A DNA stretch of 64,000 bases from Lolium rigidum (GCF_022539505.1 NC_061512.1:155293962-155357961); one strand, 5' to 3'. Shown: positions 22,311 through 35,526, numbered from the stretch's first letter. The notes: generated by a model not told the origin, from the sequence alone. Numbers and translations: made by a program.

Positions 22311-23828
22311 ATCAAGACACGCTGCAAGGGGAGTCTGTCACATCCAATCTCTTTACTTTGTTTATTGTCTTGCTTTATTTTATTTTCTGTCTTGTTTGCT
22401 TTCTTTATATCAAAAACACACAAAAAAATTAGTTACTCGCATTTACTTTATTTATCAGTTTACCTTTGTTTATTTCATCATGCTTCTCCCTAAGTTCACT
22501 TTGAAAGATATATCGGTAGGGAGTGGGTCTATGATTGGAAAAGATAATATAGAAGAATTTTTCACTCATGTTAGTAAGGTTGAAGATTTTGAAGATAGAT
22601 CCTTGGTAGAACTTGCTCCTAATTATGAAATTGCTACTGCCTCTTTAGTGCACATGTTGGAAGCTAGATTTGTTAATCTTAATCCAATAATACAACATAT
22701 GTTTCTTACACTCTGTGATATGGAAGAAGGAGAGAAGAAAGATTTTGTTTTAGAAACCCTTCTTAAATAATTTGGTGATGTAGCTAGAGAAGCTAGGAAA
22801 GTCTTTATTCAACATAAGATGCTTGGCTTTTATACTAATGTTGCAAATACCCTTGAAAGGATGGAAAAAGATAGGCTAAGGTACACTAATGAAGCCAATT
22901 GTGAGGGGGAGATTAAAATACCAATACCTTATAAACTCATAGGAATGCATGAGGCACTAGAAAAGAATTTTGATTGGATTGTTCCTGAAAATTTATTTGA
23001 GGAGGATAGTAAGACTAAAAGTAATGAAAGAGGAGCTTCTTACATAGATACGATACAATGCATAGTTGAGAAAACTCCAAACTCCTATGTTGATGCTTCA
23101 TCTCTTGATGTTACTTGATTTTCACTTTCTGCGCCTAGCTGAAAGGCGTTAAAGAAAAGCGCTTATGGGAGACAACCCATTGTTTTAGTTCTGCAATTTT
23201 TGTTTTATATTTGATTCAAGGTGCTTGTTAGTACTGTAGCAATACCTTTGTATCTTTATTTTCTTGCATTGTTGTGCCAAGTAAAGTCTCTGATAGAAAG
23301 TTGATACTAGATTTGGATTTCTGCGCAGAAATAGATTTTTAGCTGTCACGAATTTGCGTTTTTCTCTCTGTAGAAGAATCTAAAAATTCTGAAAAAATTC
23401 ACGCGTGATCCTCAGATATGTACTCAACTTTCATTAGTTATGAGTTTTCTGATTTGAGCAAGTTAAGTACTTCGAAAAAATTCGTCTTTACGGACTGTTC
23501 TGTTCTGACAGATTCTGCCTTTTATTTCGCATTGCCTCTTTTACTGTGTTTGAGTGGATTTCTTTGCTCCACTAAATTTCAGTAGCCTTGGGTAATGTCC
23601 AGAAGTGTTGGAAATGATTGTGTCCTTGCTGAACATGTGAATTTTTGATTATGCACTAACCCTCTAATGAGATTGCTTTGAGTTTGGTGTGAAGGAAGTT
23701 TTCAAGGATCAACAGAGGAGGATGATATAATATGATCAAGAAGAGTGAAAAGTCTAAGCTTGGGGATGCCCCCGTGGTTCATCCATGCATATTTCAAGAA
23801 GACTCAACCGTCTAAGCTTGAGGATGTC
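22311..23828 (+). pseudogene. Internal segment 1 with gag-like remnant
   Basis: After the primer site a T-rich leader runs to about 22480. A frame from 22480 (MLLPKFTLKD) to 23118 reads continuously except for TAA at 22768-22770. The product would be about 212 residues with no zinc knuckle or pol motif. The neighbouring text encodes FHFLRLAERR, shared with the gag of internal segment 2. After 23160 it is non-coding; TAAGCTTGGGGATGCC occurs at about 23756. The segment ends at TCTAAGCTTGAGGATGTC directly before LTR B, a purine-rich junction that elsewhere in the family is internal. Confidence 0.65.
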
Positions 23829-25408
23829 TGATACGTCTCCAACGTATCTATAATTTCTTATGTTCCATGCTACTTTTATGACAATACTCACATGTTTTAT
23901 ACATACTTTACATCATTATTATGCATTTTACGGCACTAACCTATTAACAAGATGCCGAAGCGCCAGTTGCTGTTTTCTGCTGTTTTTGGTTTCAGAAATC
24001 CTACAAAGGAAATATTCTCGGAATTGGACGAAATCAACGCACAGGGTCTTATTTTTCCACGAAGCTTCCAGAAGACCGAAAGGGATACGAAGTGGGGCGA
24101 CGAGGCGCCGCCACCATAGGGCCGCGCGGCCAGAGGGGGGCCCACGCCGCCCTATGGTGTGGGCCCCTCGTGAGCCCCCCTGCGTTGCCCTTCCGCCTAC
24201 TTAAAGCCTCCGTCGCGAAAACCCTATTACCGAGAGACACGATACAGAAATAATTCCAGAGACGCTGTCGCCGCCAATCCCATCTCGGGGGATTCAGGAG
24301 ATCGCCTCCGGCACCCTGCCGGAGAGGGGAATCATCACCGGAGGGCTCTACATCACCATGCCCGCCTCCGGATTGATGCGTGAGTAGTTCATCCTTGGAT
24401 TATCGGTCCATAGCAGTAGCTAGTTGGTTGTCTCCTCTTGTGCTATCATGTTTAGATCTTGTGAGCTGCCTAACAAGATCAAGATCATCTATTTGTAATG
24501 CTACATGTTGTGTTTGGTGGGATCCGATGAATATAGAATATTATGTCAAGTTGATTATCAATCTATCATATATGTGTTGTTTATGTTCTTGCATGCTCTC
24601 CGTTGCTAGTAGATGCTCTGGCCAAGTTGATACTTGTAACTCCAAGAGGGGGTATTTATGCTCGATAGTGGGTTCATGCCTACATTGAATCTGGGACAGT
24701 GACAGAAAGTTCTAAGGTTGTGGATGTGCTGTTGCCACTAGGGATAAAACATCAATGCTTTGTCTAAGGATATTTGTGTTGATTACATTACGCACCATAC
24801 TAAATGCAATTGTCTGTTGTTTGCAACTTAATACTGAAAGGGTGCGGATGCTAACCTGAAGGTGGACTATTTAGGCATAGATGCATGCTGGATGGCGGTC
24901 TATGTTCTTTGTCGTAATGCCCTGATTAAATCTCATAGTGATCATCATGATATGTATTGAATCTTTATTTGTCAATTGCCCACCTGTAATTTGTTCACCC
25001 AGCATGTTATTTATCTTATTGGAGAGACACCACTAGTGAACTGTGGACCCCGGTCCATTCTTTTACATCTGAATACAATCTATCGCAATCATTGTTCTCT
25101 ACTGTTCTTTGCAAACAAACATCATCTTCCGCACTATACGTTTAATCCTTTGTTTTCAGCAAGCCGGTGAGATTGACAACCTCACTGTTACGTTGGGGCA
25201 AAGTATCTTGATTGTGTTATGCAGGTTCCACGTTGGCGCCGGTTTCACTGGTGTTGCGCCGCACTACACTCCTCCACCAACAACCTTCACGTGTTCCTTG
25301 ACTCCTACTGGTTCGATAACCTTGGTTTCATACTGAGGTAAACTTGCTTCTATACGCATCACACCTTCCACTTGGGGTTCCCAACGGACGTGTGCTTCAC
25401 GCGTGTCA
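23829..25408 (+). repeat. LTR B, Athila-type Gypsy (Sabrina-like)
   Basis: 1580 bp, TGATACGTCTCC...GCGTGTCA, same family and orientation as LTR A. It is followed by AGCTAAATTTC and the first 11 bases of the tRNA-Asp-type primer site (TGGCGCCGT, then the insertion), so it works as a 5' LTR for internal segment 2. A 3' LTR role for segment 1 is equally compatible. Confidence 0.88.
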
Positions 25409-25428
25409 AGCTAAATTTCTGGCGCCGT

Positions 25429-27143
25429 TGATGTCTACTCACGCTTCTTTTCCTGTAGACAGTGTTGGGCCTCCAAGAGCAGAGGTTTGTAGAACAGCAG
25501 CAAGTTTTCCCTTAAGTGGATCACCCAAGGTTTATCGAACTCAGGGAGGAAGAGGTCAAAGATATCCCTCTCATGCAACCCTGCAACCACAAAGCAAGAA
25601 GTCTCTTGTGTCCCCAACACACCTAATAGGTGCACTAGTTCGGCGAAGAGATAGTGAAATACAAGTGGTATGAATGAATATGAGCAGTAGTACGGCGCCA
25701 TAAAATAGCTTACTGGCGTGCAGTTGATGGTAGTAATATTGTAGGAAGTAAACAAGCAGTAGTAACGCAGCGAGAACGAGTAAACAAGCAGCGATAGCGA
25801 TATTTAGGAACAAGGCCTAGGGATTAGACTTTCACTAGTGGACACTCTCAACTTTGATCACATAACAGAATAGATAAATGCATACTCTACACTCTCTTGT
25901 TGGATGATGAACACATTGCGTAGGATTACACAAACCCTCAATGCCGGAGTTAACAAGCTCCACAATTCAATGTTCATATTTAAATAACCTTAGAGTGCAT
26001 GAAAGATCGACACGACTAAACCAAGTACTAACATAGCATGCACACTGTCACCTTCACACCATGTAGGAGGAATAGATCACATCAATACCATCATAGCAAT
26101 AGTTAACTTCATAATCTATAAGAGATCATAATCATAGCCTACGCCAAGTACTAACACGGATGCACACACTGTCACCATTACACCGTGCAGGAGGAATAAA
26201 ACTACTTTAATAACATTACTAGAGTAGCACATAGATAAATTGTGATACAAAACACATTGCAATCATAAAGAGATATGAATAAGCACTTCACTACGCCATT
26301 CATAACAGTGAATAAGTATTCTGTGAAATATAGCCTAAGAGACCCACACGGTGCACACACTTTCACCTTTACACACGTGGGACAAGGAGTCTCCGGAGAT
26401 CACATAAGTAAAACCCACTTGACTAGCATAATGACATCTAGATTACAAGCATCATCATATGAATCTCAATCATGTAGGGCAGCTCATGAGATTATTGTAT
26501 TGAAGTACATAGGAGAGAGATGAACCACATAGCTACCGGTACAGCCCCGAGCCTTGATGGAGAACTACTCCCTCCTCATGGGAGCAGCAGCGTTGATGAA
26601 GATGGCGATGGAGATGGCAGCGGTGTCGATGGAGAAGCCTTCCGGGGGCACTTCCCCGTCCCGGCGGCGTGCCGGAACAGAGACTCCTGTCCCCCAGATC
26701 TTGGCTTCGCGATGGCGGCCGCTCTGGAAGGTTTCGCGTATCGTATCGGGGTTTTAGGTCAGGACCTTTAAATAGGCGAAAGGGCGGCGTCAGAAGGTCG
26801 AAGGGGCGATGACACCATAAGGCGGCGCGGCCAGGGCCTGGGCCGCGCCGGCCTATCATCTAGGGCCTGTGTGGCCCCCCTCTGGCGACTCTCGGGTGTT
26901 CTGGATGCTTCCGGGCAAAATAGGAACCTGGGCGTTGATTTCGTCCAATTCCGAGAATATTTCGTTACTAGGATTTCTGAAACCAAAAACAGCAGAAAAC
27001 AGGAACTGGCACTTCGGCATCTTGTTAATAGGTTAGTTCCAGAAAATGCACGAATATGACATAAAGTGTGCATAAAACATGTGGATATCATCAATAAAGT
27101 AGCATGGAACATAAGAAATTATAGATACGTTGGAGACGTATCA
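25429..27143 (-). repeat. 3' LTR of the 25429-42028 element
   Basis: On the minus strand it starts TGATACGTCTCC (27143) and ends GAGTAGACATCA (25429). The first about 350 bases resemble LTRs A-D, while the rest differs, so it belongs to a sister family. Confidence 0.9.
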
Positions 27144-29549
27144 GCATCCCCAAGCTTAGTTCTGCTCGTCCCGAGCAGGTAAAACGATAACAAAGATAAT
27201 TTCTGAAGTGACATGCCGTCATAAACTTGATCATATTGTAAAACATATGTAATGAATGCAGCGATCAAAACAATGGTAATGACATGAGTAAACAAATGAA
27301 TCATAAAGCAAAGACTTTTCATGAATAGTACTTTCAAGACAGGCATCAATAAGTCTTGCATAAGAGTTAACTCATAAAGCAATAAATCAAAGTAAAGGCA
27401 TTGAAGCAACACAATGGAAGATTAAGTTTCAGCGGTTGCTTTCAACTTGTAACATGTATATCTCATGGATAGTTGTCAATGCAAAGTAATATAATAAGTG
27501 CAATATGCAAGTATGTAGGAATCAATGCATAGTTCACACAAGTGTTTGCTTCTTGAGATGGAGAGAAATAGGTGAACTGACTCAACAATAAAAGTAAAAG
27601 AATGGCCCTTCGCAGAGGGAAGCATTGATTGCTATATTTGTGCTAGAGCTTTGGTTTTGAAAACATATAGAGAGCATAAAAAGTAAAATTTTGAGAGGTG
27701 TTTGTTGTTGTCAACGAATGGTAGCGGGTACTCTAACCACCTCATCAACCAGACTTTCAAGAGCGGCTCCCATGAAGGACGTTATCTCTACCAGCAAGGT
27801 AGATCATCCCTCTTCTCTTTTGTTTACACATGTACTTTAGTTTAGTTTTTCTTTATTTATGGATGACACTCCTCCCAACCTTTTGCTTACACAAGCCATG
27901 GCTAACCGAATCCTCGGGTGCCTTCCAACATTCACATACCATGGAGGAGTGTCTATTTGCAAAATTAAGTTGCTTACCGATGAATCAGAGCAAAACATGT
28001 GAAGAGAATTATTAATGAAAGTTAATTAATTGGGGCTGGGAACCCCATTGCCAGCTCTTTTTGCAAAATTATTGGATAAGCGGATGTGCCACTAGTCCAT
28101 TGTGAAAGTCTGTCAAAAGTAAATGACAAGATCGAAAGATAAAACACCACATACTTCCTCATGAGCTATAAAACATTGACACAAATAAGAGGTGATAACT
28201 TTTGAATTGTTTAAAGATAGCACTCAAGCAATTTACTTTGGAATGGCGGAGAAATACCATGTAGTAGGTAGGTATGGTGGACACAAATGGCATAGTGGTT
28301 GGCTCAAGGATTTGGATGCATGAGAAGTATTCCCTCTCGATACAAGGCTTAGGCTAGCAAGGTTATTCGAAACAAACACAAGGATGAACCGGTGCAGCAA
28401 AACTCACATAAAAGACATATTGTAAACATTATAAGACTTTACACCGTCGACCAATTATGCAAACCAGATTTTAGCAAGCTCTATGTATTCCTTCATTAAT
28501 AGGTGCAAAGTATATGATGCAAGAGCTTAAACATGATCACAACGATTGCCAAGTATCACATTATCCAAGACATTTTACCAATTACTACATGTAGCATTTT
28601 CTGTTTCCAACCATATAACAATTTAATGAAGCAGTTTCAACCTTCGCCATGAAAATTAAAAGCTAAGAACACATGTGTTCATATGAACCAGCGGAGCGTG
28701 TCTCTCTCCCACACAAGGATGAACTTATTCAAACAAAACAAAAATAAAAACAAACAGACGCTCCAAGTAAAGTACATAAAATGTGACGGAATAAAAATAT
28801 AGTTTCACTAGAAGAAACCTGATAAGTTGTCGATGAAGAAGGGGATGCCTTGGGCATCCCCAAGCTTAGATGCTTGAGTCTTCTTAAAATATGCAGGGAT
28901 GAACCACGGGGGCATCCCCAAGCTTAGACCTTTCACTCTTCTCGATCACATTATATCACCCCCTTCTATTGACCCTTGAAAACTTCTGCCACACCAAACT
29001 TCGGGCAAACTCATTAGAGGGTTAGTGCATAATCAAAATTCACATGTTCAGAGGTGACACAATCATTCTTAACACTTCTGGACATTGCACAAAACTTCTG
29101 AAAGTTAATGGAACAAATAAACCCATTCAACCTAGCAAAAGCGGCAATGCGAAATAAAAGGCAGAATCTGTCAAAAACAGAACAGTCCGTAAAGACGAAC
29201 CTGAAAGGGGCACTAGACTTGCTCAAATGGAAAAACTCAAAACTAATGAAAGTTGCGTACATATCTGAGGATCACGCTCATAATTTTGCAGATTTTTTCG
29301 AATTTTTTACAGAGACTTATGCCAGAATTCGTGACAGACAGCAATGCTGTTTCTGCGCAGCGATCCCAAATATAATATCAACTTTAGCATAGAAACTTTA
29401 CTTGGCACAAAAACATGATAAGGAGAGGTTGCTACAGTAGTAAACAACTTCCAAGACTCAACAAAAAAAAATTGCTGTAGTAAAAAAAACACATGGGTTA
29501 TCTCCCAAGAAGTTCTTTCGTTATAGCCATTAAGATGGGCTCAGCAGTT
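27144..29549 (-). other. Non-coding 3' internal region of the element
   Basis: On the minus strand the polypurine-type junction AAGCTTGGGGATGC abuts the LTR at 27144. Two further AAGCTTGGGGATGCC-like copies lie at about 28855-28870 and 28912-28930. No coding evidence; a short GC-poor region with scattered frames. It corresponds to the non-coding 3' arm seen at 45352-46606 and 62427-64000. Confidence 0.6.
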
Positions 29550-30310
29550 TTAATGATGCACTCGCAAGAAATAGTATTTGAAGCAAAAGAGAGCAGCAAG
29601 AGGCAAATTCAAAACACATTTAAGTCTAACATGCTTCCTATGCATAGGAATCTTGTAAATAAACAAGTTCATGAAGAGTATAGTGGCAAGCATAGGAAGA
29701 TAGAACAAGTGTAGCTTCAAAAATTTCAGCACATAGAGAGGCATTTTAGTAACATGAAAATTTCTACAACCATATTTTTCTCTCTCATAATAACTTTCAG
29801 TAGCAACATGAGCAAACTCAACAATATAACTATCACATAAAGCATTCTTATCATGAGTCTCATGCATAAAATTATTACTCTCCACATAAACATAATCAAT
29901 TTTATTAGTTGTAGCGGAGCAAATTCAACAAAGTAGCTATCGTTATTATTCTCATCATCAAATATAGGAGGCATATTGTAATCATAATCAAATTTATCCT
30001 CCATAACAGGTGGTACTAAAAGACTACTATCATTATAATCATCATAAATGGGAGGCAAAGTATCATCAAAGTAAATTTTCTCCTCAATGCTTGGGGGACT
30101 AAAAATATCATGCTCATCAAAACCAGCTTCCCCAAGCTTAGAATTTTCCATAGCATTAGCAACAATGGTGTTCAAAGCATTCATAGTAATAACATTCCCA
30201 TTACCATGCATATAAAGTTCCATGGGTTTCTTAATTCTTTCTTCAAACACATCATGTCCTAATTCAAGATAAAGTTCATAAAGATCTCTCATATTTTTGT
30301 TGTTTTCCAT
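29550..30310 (-). pseudogene. gag-like ORF1 of the inserted element, frameshifted
   Basis: The frame starts at 30310 with MENNKNMRDLYELYLELGHD and continues through an acidic IYDDYNDSSLL region to about 29900. There the product shifts frame: the minus-strand frame 29885-29550 carries the continuation (NNFMHETHDKNALC, then YGCRNFHVTKMPLYVL and a hydrophobic tail). The type is common in Triticeae Athila-derived non-autonomous elements; its function is not established. No protease or polymerase motif is present. Confidence 0.6.
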
Positions 30311-30446
30311 TATGCCTAACTAGTGTAAACAAGAAACAAAAAGATGCAATTGCAGGATCTAAAGGAAATAGCTTCGAGTACTTACAATGGCGCTGGAAAA
30401 TAGCTTAGTAGCCGAGATCCGGAGTGTGAGTACCTTTTACCTTTCC

Positions 30447-30464
30447 TCCCCGGCAACGGCGCCA
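30447..30464 (-). promoter_or_regulatory. tRNA-Asp-type primer-binding site
   Basis: Minus-strand TGGCGCCGTTGCCGGGGA lies 10 bases inside the 5' LTR end at 30475. It is identical in core to the site into which this element itself inserted. Confidence 0.85.
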
Positions 30465-30474
30465 GAAAATAGCT

Positions 30475-31413
30475 TGATGTCTACTCACGCTTCTTTTCAT
30501 GTAGACAGTGTTGGGCCTCCAAGAGCAGAGGTTTGTAGAACAGCAGCAAGTTTTCCCTTAAGTGGATCACCCAAGGTTTATCGAACTCGGGGAGGAAGAG
30601 GTCAAAGATATCCCTCTCATGCAACCCTGCAACCACAAAGCAAGAAGTCTCTTGTGTCCCCAACACACCTAATAGGTGCACTAGTTCGGCGAAGAGATAG
30701 TGAAATACAAGTGGTATGAATGAATATGAGCAGTAGTATGGCGCCAGAAAATAGCTTACTGGCGTGCAGTTGATGGTAGTAATATTGTAGGAAGTAAACA
30801 AGCAGTAGTAACGCAGCAGAACAGTAAACAAGCAGCGATAGCAGTATTTAGGAACAAGGCCTAGGGATTAGACTTTCACTAGTGGACACTCTCAACTTTG
30901 ATCACATAACAGAATAGATAAATGCATACTCTACACTTTCTTGTTGGATGATGAACACATTGTGTAGGATTACACGAACCCTCAATGACGGAGTTAACAA
31001 GCTCCACAATTCAATGTTCATATTTAAATAACCTTAGAGTGCATGAAAGATCGACACGACTAAACCAAGTACTAACATAGCATGCACACTGTCACCTTCA
31101 CACCATGTAGGAGGAATAGATCACATCAATACCATCATAGCATAGTTAACTTCATAATCTACAAGAGATCATAATCATAGCCTACGCCAAGTACTAACAC
31201 GGATGCACACACTATCACCATTACACCGTGCAGGAGGAATAAAACTACTTTAATAACATTACTAGAGTAGCACATAGATAAATTGTGATACAAAACACAT
31301 TGCAATCATAAAGAGATATGAATAAGCACTTCACTACGCCATTCATAACAGTGAATAAGTATTCTGTGAAATATAGCCTAAGAGACCCACACGGTGCACA
31401 CACTGTCACCTTT
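30475..31413 (-). repeat. 5' LTR, left part (split by nested element)
   Basis: Matches 25429-26368 of the 3' LTR. The LTR breaks at CCTTT (31409-31413) and resumes at 41240. Confidence 0.9.
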
Positions 31414-32578
31414 TGTTGGCGTCAGAAACCCACCGGCGGGCAGCGACTGGCCAACACCGTAGAGCCGGGAACAACTAGGGCTGCGGCTGGCCCCAGTCCC
31501 TCAGAGCGACGGCCCGCAAAGCCTCCTGGTCGCGCGCCGATGCAAATTGCAAGGGCGTGCCACCTGACCTATACCTGGTCAGGAAGGTGTGGATGATGCC
31601 TCGCTTAGTTTCTTGCAGGGCACACACGTACACGTTAAATCAGAGCCTCGATCGGCTCTCAGGTTATCCTGTGGATCGGCTCATGGAGCCGATCCACCCA
31701 TGATTCGTCCAAGGTGGCCGAATATATGGTGGTCCTGCTTGATCAAGATAAAGCATATGAGATCCACGACGATCTGGGGTTTTCACCGCATAATCGGATC
31801 GTCCTACTCACGATTGGGCCTCACGCTCACGCACGGTGATCGTAAGCCAGCCCTAGACAAGGCCTAAAAACCAACACTAGGTTGATCCTCGGAACGTCCT
31901 GTCTAGGGGCAGCAAACTACACCCTACATGCCGCTGGATCCTCCAACCCTTTGTAAGGCCTAACTATTGCAGATATTAAACTAATCCTTGGTGAACCAAG
32001 GAGCGATCGTAACGGATCAGATCTACTAAATAACGATCAAGCGGGTGCCGCCCCGCACCCATGATGAGGTACAGGGACGGCTAGATGCGCAAGGGTTGCA
32101 CTACGACAGCATATGATACTAGGAACAATGCTAACCCTAACACATCTATGATAACTACGTTGCTCGCCATCAAAAAGGCTTCAGCACGAGCAACGCGTGA
32201 ACAACTAGGCAGGCTCGTGCTGCCTAGATCGCGAGATGCGATCTAGGCAGCATGGTGCTTACCGGAGGAACCCTCGAGACGAAGGAGTTGGCGATGCGCC
32301 GAGATTGGTTTGTGTTGAACGTTGGTTGTTGTTTATTCCATAAACCCTAGGTACATATTTATAGTCCAGGGGACTTTCTAATGTGGGCGTGCACTAAACC
32401 GTGCACGAGATAGATTCTAACTTCTACGCGACACGTATCCTAATATGTTACAGATACACGGGCCGTTTTAGCCCAAACTTGGTACACAAGGCCGACTCCC
32501 GTATTTCTTCCATGTGCAATCTTCACGTCCATCTTGATCGCGGCCCACCTCTGACTTGGTCAAATTCTGGTGATAACA
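31414..32578 (-). repeat. 3' LTR of the Tat-like element
   Basis: Near-identical to 40072-41239. Contains GGATCGGCTCATGGAGCCGATCC-type palindromes at about 31673-31697. Small indels against its partner cluster at CAG/CGAG sites. Confidence 0.92.
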
Positions 32579-32592
32579 CATGCCCCCCTGGT
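32579..32592 (-). promoter_or_regulatory. Polypurine tract
   Basis: Minus-strand ACCAGGGGGGCATG directly precedes the 3' LTR, the normal plus-strand primer for reverse transcription. Confidence 0.8.
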
Positions 32593-32822
32593 TTTGGAAA
32601 TAACATTTCCAAAATCATTACGCTTCTCCTTCGTCGGGTCATGTCGTGGCAGAGCAGAACCGTCGCAGAGTTCTTCATCTTTACTATTAAATGGGAGTTG
32701 GTCGTTTGACACTCAACGCGTTTGATGGTCGTCATTGGGAGCATCTGGTCCGTCCGATTTTTCCATTGTCTATCCTACCGTCCACGAAAACAAAATCAGG
32801 ATGTAATCGGCTCTTTCCTTTT

Positions 32823-33712
32823 TTACACAAGGTGTCTTCAAATAAATTGGCATGTGATCCCCTTGTTTCCGCTAACCAAATCATTACTGCCAAATAAAGG
32901 GAGCGAGCGATCTGTTTGGATTACAGTCAAAAGGTACCATACCAAAAAATCGTCTCGCCCGCTGTTTGGAATGACACCAATACTTTAGCTGGCCAAAGTG
33001 TGTCCGAGCCCACCTGTGCAATTTGTGCCCGCGCGAGGGTGAGGTCACAGCGCGGAATTCCTCCGCCAAAATATTGGCAGCCCCGCCTGCCAGTCCTCCA
33101 TGGTGTGTTCCATGTATTTAGTGCTTTCTTTTTCTTACTACTCCAGAGTCCAGGCCAACAACGATACATCGTTCTATTTCTTTTCTTTTGTAAATCTAGC
33201 ATCGTGCTAACTGCTAGGGAATACATCCCATAAAGAGAAGAGTAACTACTCCAGTAGGAAACGTGTGTTCTTTTTTATCTTAGGTGTTCTACATAGTGCA
33301 GCTTATGATTCTTCTTGCTAAAGATTGTTTTCTTCTTGCATGGATTCTTTAAAAAAAATACTACATTACCATTTATACTGATTGAATTGGAATAAATTAG
33401 AGCACTAGCCAATTTGAGTTGTAGATGCATGCCAAATCAGTTTGGTTGCAAACCAAAGCGTAGCCACTATGTATACCAAAATTTTGGAAGAACAACTGCT
33501 ATAAACAAAACAACAAAACCTTACCAAAAAATTTGGTCATGCCAAAAAAATTGGTAGGGCTTATTGGGCTCAAACCAAACACACCCGAGATCCCGTCCTC
33601 TTCCTCCCCGCTCGTCTCTTTCCGTTTTACACAAGGAGCATGCCTTCAAATAAAAATTGGCATGTGATCCCCTTATTTCCGCTAACCAAATTATTATTGC
33701 CAAATAAAGGGA
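32823..33712. repeat. Direct repeat flanking a Harbinger-like MITE
   Basis: An approximately 85-bp segment (32823-32908, TTACACAAGG...AAAGGGAGCG) recurs at about 33627-33712. Between the copies lies a block starting GATCTGTTTGGATTACAG and ending CAAACCAAACACACCCGAGATC, resembling the TGTTTGG ends of PIF/Harbinger or Tourist elements. The duplication may have carried the flank along. No gene is seen; frames here conflict on both strands. Confidence 0.5.
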
Positions 33713-34690
33713 GCGGGATCCCATCCTTCCTCCCCGCTCGTCTCTTTTCTCACGCCAAACAAAAAATCCCACAAAATACAATGTTGTTATATATACAAAA
33801 GGATCTTTCTTGATCGGCGCAAACAATCTGTAAAATGCAACGCTTTTGTGATGGTGCCGAGCGGCGGCACTGGCGTCAGCCTTGGCAACCATGTGTTTGA
33901 GTCGCTAGCGATCGGGGTGGTGCTTTGGAGATCGGCGCGGTGGACCGGAGCGCCACCAAGTACTGGTGCAACCCGACAGGATGCGGGAGATTACACAGAT
34001 CAATACACCATTGGCGACCCCATCATGTCACAAGGACCAGTACTTGCGCATGTCACAAGGCTTTAATGCACTCAATTTTTGTTGAGGGCTGGAGGTGGGG
34101 TGCCGCAAGAACGCAAAGCAAAATATCCGGTTCTACGTGGCTCGCGCGCATCGGCACATGTCCAAGCTAAAGATGTAGTTCAACAGGGCAGCGAAGAAGA
34201 GATCCGCAGATGTGGGGAGGTTACACCACGTCGTAGTTCTTGTTCAGATCATTGGTGTTGTCGTGTTCACCACATCAAAGTCGTTGACAGGTATGATCGT
34301 TCAAATTGTTGTATCTGGATATGAGTGGACTAAATTTGATGGGATTTTCCCTGGCTGGGCAGTGGAGATCGTGTGGCAACAATGATGCCCTTCTGTGCCA
34401 TTATTAACAATGAATTTTGCTGAAGTAATATAATTAATGCATGGGTACTATATAATTTATTTCAGAACTTATATGTGTCATCATCTTATTCTTTTCTTTT
34501 TTGATCTCATCATGAAAAAGTCAAGTTTTAAACATCATTAAAGATGAAAGAACAATAAAACTGAACTATGTTCGCAACGTTGGAAGAGGAAAACACCACA
34601 TCTTCATAAGTGCAAGACTACAAGTTTGCATAAATATCATTTACATAATATGACTGTCCGAGGACTCTAGACTTTTTCTTTTCTGTTTTT
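33713..34690. other. Possible captured fragment inside the Tat-like element
   Basis: A GC-richer patch (33840-34320) with short conflicting frames sits in AT-rich DNA. It may be host sequence picked up by a transposon but I recognise no domain. Confidence 0.3.
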
Positions 34691-34700
34691 GTACTTCATA

Positions 34701-34957
34701 CTACCTCCATCCCAAAACTTAAGGCTTGTATTATTTTTAGAAAGTCAAACTATGTCAAGTTTGACCAAGTTTTTACCGAAAATCATTAACATCCAAAATA
34801 CATAATCAATATCATTATATAGATAATAAAATATATTTTCATATGGTATCTACAAAATATCATATTTGTTGATACATTCTTCAAAAAGTTTTGGTCAAAC
34901 TTTACTTGGTTTGACTTGTCAAAAAAGTATAATCCTTAAGCTTTGGGATGGAAGTAG
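34701..34957. mobile_element. Stowaway MITE, 257 bp
   Basis: CTACCTCCATCCCAAAACTT at the left and its inverted partner AAGCTTTGGGATGGAAGTAG at the right, flanked on both sides by TA (34699-34700 and 34958-34959). AT-rich and non-coding, this is the Tc1/mariner-derived type common in cereals. Confidence 0.92.
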
Positions 34958-35497
34958 TATTTTTGAGTGCGAACTTTCGTGTTTTCATGCAATAGTGGGG
35001 AGTAGGCAGCAAAAAACATGAGATTTCATCACCTAGCTTAGCATGTGCCCTGTATGGTAGCATATATATCTTATAGCAGCAATGAGTTTAATCTTTGGTG
35101 TGCCCTGAAAATTTATTATTTATTCTGGTCACTCAACATGTACACTTACACCGTCGAAATTCGTTTCATTCATGGAATTTCCCTGAAATTCGGTTCATAC
35201 ATGGATTTCCCCGTCTCTTGCTTTTTTACCGGACAAATTATCTGTTATAAAAGAATGTGGAAAGTTATAGGTGAACAAAGACATCCTATATATATTCACA
35301 AGTAAAAGGCCTATATTTCACTGATATACTTAAACATAAGTGACACAAATTGAGGTCGCAATCAGCAAAACTTACAAGCATGAGTATGCGATTTTCATGT
35401 GCATTATTTTAAATGTGTGGAGAGGAAAGAATTTCAAAAGTCTGACGTGATATGCATCGGGAGCAAGGATATGTCGGATGATGATAACTTTATTAGA
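34958..35497. other. Unassigned AT-rich sequence
   Basis: No gene or repeat recognised between the Stowaway and the Helitron-like end. Confidence 0.4.
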
Positions 35498-35526
35498 CCG
35501 TAGCAACGCACGGGCATTCAACTAGT
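35498..35526 (+). mobile_element. Helitron-like 3' terminus
   Basis: A short hairpin CCGTAGCAACGCACGG (35498-35513) is followed after 8 bases by CTAGT (35522-35526). Grass Helitrons end in a hairpin plus CTRRT. The host T usually expected after the end is absent (C follows), and no certain 5' end was found; a TC start at 32768 (TCTATCCTACCG) is a candidate only. Confidence 0.45.
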
